Source of the DNA: Micrococcales bacterium
GTDB taxonomy: Bacteria > Actinomycetota > Actinomycetes > Actinomycetales > Dermatophilaceae
DNA length: 5,276 nt
Assembly (NCBI GenBank): GCA_003132125.1
Contig: PKWT01000286.1
Location: 11,766 to 17,041, forward strand
Direction: 5' to 3'
The stretch's first letter is position 1; every line of letters starts with the position of its first letter. Shown one piece after another: positions 1 to 4,660 of the stretch. The position numbers and the translations under genes are program-made. The notes under the pieces were generated by a model. It saw nothing but the letters and a program-made list of their open reading frames with translations, searched no databases and was not told the DNA's origin.

Positions 1-81
1 AGTTGGCTACTTTGGAGGGTATCACCGCAGGTCAGAGGCTTATCGAGGCCTTCGCTGGTCCCCTCAGGACCTCCACAGGAC
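1..81. other. Gene-free left edge with GGACC boxes next to the integrase stop
   Basis: No coding region or recognisable tRNA is seen here. The stretch ends at the integrase stop codon and contains three GGACC boxes about one helical turn apart: GGTCC at 57-61 (inverted), GGACC at 67-71 and GGACC at 78-82. The last two lie in a direct repeat AGGACCT (66-72 and 77-83). The first two can also form a 5-bp stem with a 5-base loop, a weak terminator candidate for the integrase transcript. Integrase genes usually sit beside the attachment site, so an att core or integrase arm sites could lie here, but no second att copy is in the window to prove it. Confidence 0.4.
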
Positions 82-1224
82 CTAAGCGCTTTGTGCTCGC
101 CGCCCAGCGGGCTGCGCCGGCACCAGGGCCGAAGTCGCATTGCCGGTGACCATCGCGTCCAATGCCCGCGCAATCTCGCCGTCGCGCTCGCTGACCGCGT
201 GCTGATAGACCAGCGCGGCCGCCGAGGAAGCGTGCCCCAGCCGGTGCATCAGCTCTTTCGTGGTTGCGCCCGTGGAGGCTGCCAGTGTCGCGCCCGTATG
301 CCTGAGCCAATGCACGCGCGTGTGAGGCAGGCCGCAACGCTTGACTGCTCGACTGAAGGTGGCACCGAAGTTGTGATTCTGGACGAACTGGCCCGAGGCG
401 GTGCCGAACACCAGCGCGTCGGGGTCGTCCGCGACGAAGTCGGTCAAGTGGGTCTCCAGCAGCGTGGCCACAGACCCAGGCAGAGTGACCGTCCGCCGCC
501 CCGCCTCGGTCTTCGGGGGCCCAACGGTCCACGCTCCGTGGATGTACCGGCAGGTCCGCTCGACCGTAAGTCGGGCATCAGATACGTCCCGGCGTCGGAG
601 CGCGGTCGCCTCCCCGAACCGAAGGCCGCCGAATGCGAGGACCATCACCAATGCTTTGTAGCGTGGCGGTATCTCCTCCGCGATGGCCAGGACCTCGGGA
701 ACAGTGAGGGACCGGGCGGCCACCGCAGGTTTGACCACGCCTGCGCTCTTGATCCTGCATGGGTTGGACTTGAGCACGTCGTCTTGCACGGCGACGTTGA
801 GGATGCCTCGGAGCAGGCGATACGCCTGAGCCAGGGCCGTGGGTCTGAGCGATTTGCCTGCCATCGCGTGCCAAGCGCGTACGTTCGTCGGTGTCGCGTT
901 TCCGACCTTGATCGGACCCCACTCCTTCTCGAGGTGGTTCGCCCACACCGACTCGTAGAGGGCCCGCGTCGATTCTTTGATCTCGCTGCGCGCGAGGTAG
1001 GCCTCGGCGTACTCAGCAACGGTGCGGCTCGCGAGCTCGGGCGCACGCCAGTCCTGTCGCACGATGTCGGTGCGCTGACCCGACAGCCAAACGCGGGCAT
1101 CGGTCACGGTGCCGAATGATTTGGACCGTCGCCTGCCCTCCGGGTCAGTGAATCTGGCCCGCCACTGACCCGAAGGTCGGCGGTCGACGTGACCGAAGTC
1201 GGAACTGCGAACGTGACTGGCCAT
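82..1224 (-). CDS. int: Tyrosine site-specific integrase (phage/ICE type)
   Basis: Catalyses integration and excision of the element by cutting and rejoining att DNA through a covalent 3'-phosphotyrosine. All catalytic residues are present, numbered from the ATG at 1224: R202 in GGLRFGEA, K238 in PPKTEAGRR, H305 and R308 in HWLRHTGATL, H331 in RLGHAS, and nucleophile Y340 in LVYQHA. The N-terminus (about residues 4-55) looks like an arm-site DNA-binding domain with a GQWRARF strand; residues about 65-145 are the SAM-like core-binding domain, and the catalytic domain runs to about 355. At 380 residues it has the usual length for the family. A GTG at 1236 is in frame four codons upstream, but the ATG has GAGG six bases before it, so I prefer the ATG. 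The excisionase lies 39 bp upstream on the same strand, consistent with one operon. The gene is intact; the Ala/Pro/Arg-rich C-terminal tail is unremarkable. Confidence 0.96.
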   Translation of the reverse strand: MASHVRSSDFGHVDRRPSGQWRARFTDPEGRRRSKSFGTVTDARVWLSGQRTDIVRQDWRAPELASRTVAEYAEAYLARSEIKESTRALYESVWANHLEKEWGPIKVGNATPTNVRAWHAMAGKSLRPTALAQAYRLLRGILNVAVQDDVLKSNPCRIKSAGVVKPAVAARSLTVPEVLAIAEEIPPRYKALVMVLAFGGLRFGEATALRRRDVSDARLTVERTCRYIHGAWTVGPPKTEAGRRTVTLPGSVATLLETHLTDFVADDPDALVFGTASGQFVQNHNFGATFSRAVKRCGLPHTRVHWLRHTGATLAASTGATTKELMHRLGHASSAAALVYQHAVSERDGEIARALDAMVTGNATSALVPAQPAGRRAQSA

Positions 1225-1230
1225 ACGGGA

Positions 1231-1236
1231 CCTCAC
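1231..1236 (-). promoter_or_regulatory. Ribosome binding site deciding the integrase start
   Basis: The minus strand reads GTGAGG, then six bases, then the ATG at 1224-1222. The GAGG core at this spacing supports the ATG. The alternative GTG start at 1236-1234 is itself part of this site and has no comparable purine-rich sequence upstream. Confidence 0.55.
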
Positions 1237-1263
1237 AGGTTGATTGTGTCGCGCCGATCGGCA

Positions 1264-1473
1264 TCAGGTGACCCCGCCTCGTCTGACCCACGTGAGGCCG
1301 ACGGGCTGGACGGTGCCGCACGCCACGAAGTCCTCAAGGGCAGACATCGGAATCCGCACATGCCGACCCACGTGCACGAACCGGATACGCCGTTCGGCAA
1401 CAAGTCTACGAGGGAAACGCGAGGTCGTGCCCAGCGCTTCAGCTGCCTCGTCGATGGTGAGTAGCTTCTCCAT
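1264..1473 (-). CDS. xis: Excisionase-like small DNA-binding protein (MerR-type winged helix)
   Basis: A 69-residue protein with the typical excisionase/helix-turn-helix 17 pattern: LTIDEAAEALGTT (residues 5-17) forms the first helix and turn, RRLVAERRIRFVHVGRHVRI (22-41) gives the recognition helix and wing, and PMSALEDFV (42-50) is the closing helix. Such proteins bind att-arm DNA, bend it, and steer the integrase towards excision; many also act as transcriptional regulators. The frame stays open upstream to 1707, but the ATG at 1473 is preceded by a very strong Shine-Dalgarno (GGAGGAG, two bases before the ATG), and the upstream residues are low-complexity and unlike any domain I recognise. 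The gene ends 39 bp before the integrase ATG on the same strand, as expected for a xis-int operon. The sequence TSRFPRR replaces the more usual TSR.YVRRL spacing but keeps the fold. A general BldC-like regulator is the alternative, less likely given the neighbour. Confidence 0.85.
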   Translation of the reverse strand: MEKLLTIDEAAEALGTTSRFPRRLVAERRIRFVHVGRHVRIPMSALEDFVACGTVQPVGLTWVRRGGVT

Positions 1474-1475
1474 GG

Positions 1476-1482
1476 CTCCTCC
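1476..1482 (-). promoter_or_regulatory. Strong Shine-Dalgarno of the excisionase gene
   Basis: The minus strand reads GGAGGAG followed by CC and ATG (1473-1471). It is the strongest Shine-Dalgarno match I found in the window, and it fixes the excisionase start at 1473 rather than at the far upstream in-frame codon at 1707. Confidence 0.75.
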
Positions 1483-1587
1483 GTGGTTGCCCGTACTCGA
1501 ACTCGCTCGAGCCGGCATGTCGTTCCGCTGGCCCACTGCCGTCACTATCTGTAAGCGAGGTCCGCCCCGGTTCATGGACACGAGTCG

Positions 1588-1599
1588 CGATCCGGATCG
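1588..1599. repeat. 12-bp perfect palindrome upstream of xis
   Basis: CGATCCGGATCG equals its own reverse complement. It lies about 115 bp upstream of the excisionase start in non-coding DNA. A dimeric regulator could bind it, but one palindrome of this length is expected by chance in a few kilobases, so its role is a guess. Confidence 0.35.
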
Positions 1600-1771
1600 G
1601 CGCCTCGCTGCAGATGGCTTGAACCGGCGGCGCTCTCCTGTGACGCGAGACGGGGAAGCGCCACGTTCGGGTGCTTCATGGTGTCTACCGATCGTCAGGG
1701 GCACCATCAGTCGCGAGGGGAGCGAGCTGGGTATCGTCGCGCCTGGTCTTCGGCGAACGGGGCGCGTGGAG

Positions 1772-2590
1772 TTACAAATCCAAGGCGTCCAAAAGGTCGT
1801 TCGTCAAGGCCGCGAAACTGACCGCCACCGTGGGGTCGGACGGCATCTCGGCGGCTGCGAGAGTCGACAGGAGATTCGTGGCTGTCCGGCCGTTGTCGGC
1901 CAGAAAGTGGAGCGAGGCGGCACTGACTCGCTCTGCGTGGGGCTCCGTCCGGTGCAGAGTGAACCCCTCAACCAGCTCATTGGTCTCCACGGCACGCAAC
2001 AGGCGGAATACGTCGAGGGCGTCCTTGCCGCGAACCCGATTGGCTCTGCCGAGCAGGGAGTTGCGCGAGCGCTCTTCCAGCTTGATCATTTTCGCGGCAA
2101 TCAAAGCGGCTGGACCTGCGACCGCGATGGTGTGGGTCCGCTTGTCATTCGATTCCAAGGCGCCGAGTTCCCGGGCGGTGTTGTCGACCAGCGCTGGTTC
2201 CAGTCCTGGGGTGATGCGCGCGACAGTCTTTGCATGAGGGGGCAACCAAGCCGCCCTGGCCCCGCCCTTTGACCGGTTGCTCTGGTGCGGGACGACCATG
2301 AGATCCACGGCAACCTGGCCCTGCCCGAGCCAGCTGCCTGGCTGACTTCCGGGCACGAACCCGGCCGCACCGAGCGCCGACGCCAGTTCTGGGTCGGGTG
2401 CCAACGAGTCGACCTGCAGCACGAGGTCACTGTCGGTGGTCATGACAGCAACCGGCCAGTTCGTGTCACCCGCGTGGACGTAGACCGCTTGGGCGCCAAC
2501 GAGAACAACGGACGCTCGGTGAACTCCGATCGCGTCCAACGCGTCAAGCAGGACACGGCGCGCGGCGACATACTCCGGCGCGTTCGTCAT
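1772..2590 (-). CDS. AbiEii-like nucleotidyltransferase toxin (type IV toxin-antitoxin)
   Basis: A 272-residue protein with the layout of a DNA polymerase beta-like nucleotidyltransferase. The signature is VLVGAQAVYVHAG (residues 29-41), followed by TDSDL with the D53/D55 acidic pair that would bind metal, and a third acid at D96 in VAVDLMVV. Downstream, PAALIAAKMIKLEER (160-174) and RGKDALDVFRLL (187-198) match the K..K...KD..D helix typical of AbiEii/MenT-type proteins. Known members of that family are cytoplasmic growth-inhibiting toxins; some transfer nucleotides to tRNA 3' ends. Activity here is inferred. I chose the ATG at 2590 because it overlaps the upstream gene's stop (ATGA) and has GGAG five bases before it; an in-frame TTG at 2614 adds only eight residues. 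It is translationally coupled to the AbiEi-like gene. An antibiotic or housekeeping nucleotidyltransferase is the alternative, made unlikely by the partner. Confidence 0.8.
   Translation of the reverse strand: MTNAPEYVAARRVLLDALDAIGVHRASVVLVGAQAVYVHAGDTNWPVAVMTTDSDLVLQVDSLAPDPELASALGAAGFVPGSQPGSWLGQGQVAVDLMVVPHQSNRSKGGARAAWLPPHAKTVARITPGLEPALVDNTARELGALESNDKRTHTIAVAGPAALIAAKMIKLEERSRNSLLGRANRVRGKDALDVFRLLRAVETNELVEGFTLHRTEPHAERVSAASLHFLADNGRTATNLLSTLAAAEMPSDPTVAVSFAALTNDLLDALDL
2587..2590 (-). promoter_or_regulatory. ATGA stop-start overlap with GGAG site coupling antitoxin to toxin
   Basis: The antitoxin TGA (2589-2587) and the toxin ATG (2590-2588) share bases, and GGAG lies at 2599-2596 inside the end of the antitoxin gene. 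This arrangement usually makes translation of the second gene depend on that of the first and keeps toxin output tied to antitoxin output. Confidence 0.8.
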
Positions 2591-3711
2591 GTTGTCTCCA
2601 CTTCGGCGCGCCAAGCCGGGTCGGTGGCGGCCAGGTAGTTGATGAGCTGCTCGGCTTCCTCGGGGGAGCGTCCGGGAAGGGTCAGCAGGTCCGCAATCGC
2701 TTGGGCGATAGGAACATAACCCATTGGACCCTGCTTCGGCCGCGAGCCGAGCAGCGACGTGTCAGCAGGTCGTGCCAGCGCCACATTGGCTGTTCCGGGT
2801 TCGGCGTCCACCAGCCGCAAACGTTCTGCGGTCGCTTCCGGATGCGGGGTGTAGAACGTGGCGAGCACCAACGGCGTCACCGGCACGGTCCCTGTCGGGA
2901 GGTATTCGCGCAGGGCCAGCGAGCCAGTCGCCGTCACGTCGTCCTCTTCGCTGATGCGGCTGAGCACATCGTCGACTCCACGAGGCGCCAAGTACCAGCG
3001 CACCTCCGGGTTGGACTCAGTAAACGAATAGTCGGCAGTCCAACGGTTCAGGAGCAGGCGCGGGCGCACCCGGGCTACTGCCCCGGTGTCTGCACGTTCG
3101 ATGGCGCCGTCGCGGGCAAGAGTCGGAAGGAGCTTCGCAACTGTTCCCGGACTCACCTGTGACGCAGCGGCCAGTTCGCGCACGCCTATCGGAACTGATG
3201 CCTGTAGCAACATTCGAATGATGCGCGCGGATGCTGGACCATTGAGCCGCACGGTGCTGCCCGGCCGCGTCGTCGCTGTTGCCTTCGCCGCTCCTTGGGT
3301 CTTGATCAGCAATGGGGGAGAGTCGCTTACCAGTCGCAACCACCCAGTGGCGTCGGCGAACCCGATTCCGGTTTGCACGCAGGCGTCGCGCAATGCCGGG
3401 TTGGCAAAATTGGTGATCAGAACCGTGGGCATGCCCACGACGTCGCGCAGAAGTGCCCCTCGGGTGGCCGCATCGATCGCTGATCCCCGGCCAAAGGTTC
3501 TGACCTCTGCGGCAAACTCAACCACGACGCCAGCCGGTGTCGTGATGACAATCGCCGCATCCAGTCGTCCGCCAGGCACGCCTGGGGCGGACGGATCGGG
3601 TACGACGCGGGCGCTCCACGATGGGGGCAACTCCTCGCGCAGTGTGGTCTCGACGCCCCTGATCAACTCTTGCCGCCCACGACTTGATTCTTCAAACTGC
3701 TTGTTTCTCAT
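2587..3711 (-). CDS. AbiEi-like antitoxin / transcriptional autoregulator (type IV toxin-antitoxin)
   Basis: A 374-residue protein with three parts. Residues about 10-130 resemble the restriction-endonuclease-like module of this family (D51, then VVVEFAAEV at 62-70), ending in GIGFADATGWLRL (115-127), which matches the family's 'G.gy.D..GN..l' signature. Residues about 158-206 form a winged helix-turn-helix (SARIIRMLLQ, then VRELAAASQVSPGTVAKLL). The C-terminus has GYVPIAQAIADLL and PEEAEQLINYL (331-360), matching the family's conserved 'yv..Q...DLl...EaA..L' end. In AbiE systems the AbiEi protein represses its own promoter and neutralises the toxin without forming a stable complex with it. 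In the nuclease-like part the usual ExK lysine is an alanine (E65-F-A67), so nuclease activity is unlikely. ATG at 3711 or the adjacent GTG at 3714 is the best start; upstream TTG codons fall inside the promoter. The downstream gene overlaps by 4 bp. The family is recognised by pattern only, without a search. Confidence 0.8.
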   Translation of the reverse strand: MRNKQFEESSRGRQELIRGVETTLREELPPSWSARVVPDPSAPGVPGGRLDAAIVITTPAGVVVEFAAEVRTFGRGSAIDAATRGALLRDVVGMPTVLITNFANPALRDACVQTGIGFADATGWLRLVSDSPPLLIKTQGAAKATATTRPGSTVRLNGPASARIIRMLLQASVPIGVRELAAASQVSPGTVAKLLPTLARDGAIERADTGAVARVRPRLLLNRWTADYSFTESNPEVRWYLAPRGVDDVLSRISEEDDVTATGSLALREYLPTGTVPVTPLVLATFYTPHPEATAERLRLVDAEPGTANVALARPADTSLLGSRPKQGPMGYVPIAQAIADLLTLPGRSPEEAEQLINYLAATDPAWRAEVETT

Positions 3712-3723
3712 CACAGGAAACAA
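3701..3723. promoter_or_regulatory. 23-bp inverted repeat over the -10/start of the toxin-antitoxin operon (candidate operator)
   Basis: TTGTTTC (3701-3707) and GAAACAA (3717-3723) are perfect 7-bp arms around a 9-bp spacer, 23 bp in total, covering the start codon, predicted transcription start and the edge of the -10. A third GAAACA copy lies at 3734-3739 within the -35/-10 spacer. A second, wider pair of perfect 7-bp arms, CTTGATT (3683-3689) and AATCAAG (3728-3734), brackets the first. AbiEi proteins are known to repress their own promoter by binding inverted repeats, so this is a natural operator candidate. Confidence 0.6.
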
Positions 3724-3750
3724 TATCAATCAAGAAACACCCTTAGTCAA
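3722..3750 (-). promoter_or_regulatory. SigA-type promoter of the toxin-antitoxin operon, probably leaderless
   Basis: On the minus strand TTGACT (3750-3745, five of six matches to TTGACA) is followed by exactly 17 bp and GATATT (3727-3722, four of six matches to TATAAT, including the second A and last T). Transcription would be expected to start about seven bases on, at 3714 or close to it, where the sequence reads GTGATG. The RNA would therefore begin at or within a few bases of the start codon, and no Shine-Dalgarno is visible, so a leaderless transcript is likely. It is the clearest promoter in the window and lies in a locally AT-rich patch. Confidence 0.65.
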
Positions 3751-3935
3751 GACCCGCCAGGCGAGGTGGTGCACTCCGGGTCGTTTTCGAGTGGCGAAAG
3801 ACCAGGTCGCATGGTCTGCGCTGATCGCCTTCACCAGTCACGGCCGAGACCGTCACAACCACCGGGGCAAACCTTGGCCCCCGGCCAGCCACCTGCGGTC
3901 GTCGCCGCGCCTCGCCTGAAGCGCTGACCTCGTGG
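3751..3935. other. Gene-free spacer between toxin-antitoxin promoter and the 115-residue gene
   Basis: No convincing gene lies here. An open frame on the minus strand from 3982 to 3743 overlaps the end of the preceding gene and runs into the promoter; its product is Pro/Arg/Ser-rich and looks like a shadow. The stretch contains a short inverted repeat AGACCA/TGGTCT (3799-3804 and 3812-3817) and a GC-rich hairpin at 3862-3884. Confidence 0.4.
3862..3884 (-). terminator. GC-rich hairpin downstream of the 115-residue gene, possible terminator
   Basis: CCGGGG (3862-3867) and CCCCGG (3879-3884) form a perfect 6-bp stem that can extend inward through GCAA/TTGGC with small bulges. It lies about 50 bp past the stop codon of the gene ending at 3936 and has no following U-tract, as is common for GC-rich actinobacterial hairpin terminators. 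Evidence is structural only. Confidence 0.3.
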
Positions 3936-4283
3936 CTACCACCGGACGCGCGGCGGGATGACGTCGGCGGCGTCGGCGTCACCCGACCTCAGCAAACGCA
4001 GCACCTTGCGGATCAGGGAGTTGTCGCGATGGAGCATGATCCTCACGGAAGTGCGGTAGTCGCTGCTCTTGCGGCAGCGCTGGCATGAGCAATGGCCGAA
4101 CCTCGGGTCGACGAATTTCAGGAAGCAGCGGTCACGAAGACCTTCGGCATCCTGTAGCTGGAACTGCTTGAGGGTCTGCGGGAGGTTGCAGATCCCGATG
4201 CGGTGGTCGTGAACCTCGAAGCGCGTCGCGCGCTCGGTCCAGAGCTGGACGAGCAGGGGCTGAGTCTTGTCGGTGCAGGACAC
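3936..4283 (-). CDS. Uncharacterised 115-residue Cys/His-containing protein
   Basis: I do not recognise the family. Coding status is well supported: nearly all codons end in G or C, the GTG start at 4283 has CGGAG five bases before it, and the frame ends cleanly at a TAG. The product contains six cysteines (3, 32, 53, 65, 67, 70), with C-S-C-Q-R-C preceded by H64 forming a compact H-C-x-C-x-x-C cluster that could bind a metal. Before it lies RFEVHDHRIGICNLPQTL (21-38); after it comes a basic, leucine-rich helix, NSLIRKVLRLLRSGDADAADV (88-108). There is no signal peptide or membrane segment. It is divergent from the relaxase and on the same strand as the toxin-antitoxin operon, but separated from it by a promoter. 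A small accessory or regulatory protein of the transfer region is plausible from position only. The composition is less Ala/Arg-rich than its neighbours. Confidence 0.72.
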   Translation of the reverse strand: MSCTDKTQPLLVQLWTERATRFEVHDHRIGICNLPQTLKQFQLQDAEGLRDRCFLKFVDPRFGHCSCQRCRKSSDYRTSVRIMLHRDNSLIRKVLRLLRSGDADAADVIPPRVRW

Positions 4284-4288
4284 TGAAG

Positions 4289-4293
4289 CTCCG
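4289..4293 (-). promoter_or_regulatory. Shine-Dalgarno supporting the GTG start at 4283
   Basis: The minus strand reads CGGAG, five bases, then GTG at 4283-4281. This supports the GTG start of the 115-residue gene. Confidence 0.5.
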
Positions 4294-4424
4294 AGAAATC
4301 GGTCGGCGCGCCCGCGCTCTCTGGCTGGAGTCAGGCTAACGCCGTTGCTCGGTGGCGTCCCTTGCCCGTCGGTTCGTCATGGTGCCAGCATGCATCCCGG
4401 GACCGACACGTCACGCGCAGGTCC

Positions 4425-4456
4425 CAGCCATCTTCTGTGACTCACCGATATGGCTG
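4425..4456. repeat. Inverted repeat CAGCCAT / ATGGCTG
   Basis: Perfect 7-bp arms at 4425-4431 and 4450-4456 separated by 18 bp. They lie about 205 bp upstream of the relaxase start, in the non-coding region. Arms of this length and spacing suit a relaxase- or accessory-protein-binding inverted repeat at an oriT, or an operator; neither is shown. Confidence 0.45.
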
Positions 4457-4552
4457 TGCCCAGCCCCGGCTCAGATGTTTCGCCCAAAGACCACCACCTC
4501 GATTGGCCACACCCGAATCCCTGACAAAGCCCATTTCCCTCATCGCACACGT

Positions 4553-4582
4553 CTGGCACGCCAGGTTTTCTCAGTGGGATAG
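4553..4582 (+). promoter_or_regulatory. Weak promoter candidate for the relaxase, overlapping a short hairpin
   Basis: CTGGCA (4553-4558, four of six -35 matches), an 18-bp spacer, and GATAGT (4577-4582, four of six -10 matches) point towards the relaxase start about 78 bp further on. The -35 overlaps the inverted repeat CTGGC/GCCAG (4553-4564), which could be an operator. The match is weak. Confidence 0.25.
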
Positions 4583-4647
4583 TGCCCCGTCCGTCCGGTA
4601 TGCAGGGTGGCTCGGTCGAGTTCGCGATCGACGCCGTGCACCTGGAT

Positions 4648-4652
4648 GAGGG
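4648..4652 (+). promoter_or_regulatory. Ribosome binding site supporting the GTG start of the relaxase
   Basis: GAGGG lies eight bases before the GTG at 4661. It is too far (14 bases) from the ATG at 4667 and downstream of the in-frame ATG at 4646, so it favours GTG 4661. Confidence 0.5.
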
Positions 4653-4660
4653 CCGTGCCT

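Larger units (their letters stand above)
1474..1771. promoter_or_regulatory. Intergenic region upstream of xis-int with palindromes
   Basis: I find no convincing gene here: frames are open but their products are Arg/Pro/Ser-rich shadows. As the leader of xis-int it should carry that operon's promoter, but no good -35/-10 pair is visible; the best -10-like hexamer on the minus strand is GATAGT at 1549-1544, without a matching -35. Two symmetric elements stand out: a perfect 12-bp palindrome CGATCCGGATCG at 1588-1599, and an inverted repeat ATGGTG/CACCAT at 1678-1683 and 1702-1707 with an 18-bp spacer. The first could be an operator for the excisionase operon; the second lies closer to the toxin stop and has no T-tract, so it is a poor terminator. 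Confidence 0.45.
4284..4660. other. Divergent intergenic region with inverted repeats, candidate oriT/regulatory region
   Basis: About 380 bp between the divergent 115-residue gene and the relaxase. Plus-strand frames (4352-4582 and 4362-4649) are open, but their mixed third-base use and Pro/Thr/His/Cys-rich products do not look coding. It is visibly more AT-rich than the relaxase. It contains GGGACC/GGTCCC (4399-4404 and 4420-4425), CAGCCAT/ATGGCTG (4425-4431 and 4450-4456, 18-bp spacer) and CTGGC/GCCAG (4553-4557 and 4560-4564, followed by GTTTTC). Inverted repeats upstream of a relaxase gene are typical of an origin of transfer, but the nick site cannot be assigned from sequence alone. Confidence 0.4.

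Noticed and set aside
1..81. A tRNA 3' end as integration target
   Set aside because: I looked for a T-arm and acceptor pairing ending before the integrase stop. No paired TTCGA-containing arm or CCA-type end fits, so no tRNA is called.
91..1119. Plus-strand open frame of 342 codons
   Set aside because: It is antisense to the integrase, whose full catalytic set is intact. The product is Arg/Pro/Gly-rich with no domain, as expected for a shadow in GC-rich DNA.
1474..1707. N-terminal extension of the excisionase to 147 residues
   Set aside because: The extension is Arg/Ser/Pro-rich and unlike any domain, whereas the internal ATG at 1473 has a near-ideal GGAGGAG ribosome site and gives the usual excisionase length.
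1244..2272. Plus-strand open frame of 342 codons across the xis leader and the toxin gene
   Set aside because: It is antisense to two supported genes and crosses an intergenic region. Its composition is that of a shadow and it has no motif.
3712..3729. TTG starts at 3729 and 3723 for the AbiEi-like protein
   Set aside because: They lie within or upstream of the -10 element of a strong promoter, so they would not be on the mRNA; no ribosome site precedes them.
3086..3919. Plus-strand open frame of 277 codons
   Set aside because: It is antisense to the AbiEi-like gene and runs through its promoter. The product is Ser/Thr/Arg/Pro-rich without motifs.
3743..3982. Minus-strand open frame of 79 codons after the 115-residue gene
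   Set aside because: It overlaps the end of a better supported gene, has mixed third-base use and a low-complexity product, and ends inside the toxin-antitoxin promoter.
4352..4649. Two overlapping plus-strand open frames upstream of the relaxase
   Set aside because: Both show unbiased third codon positions, unlike the adjacent genes, lack ribosome sites, and overlap inverted repeats; non-coding DNA fits better.
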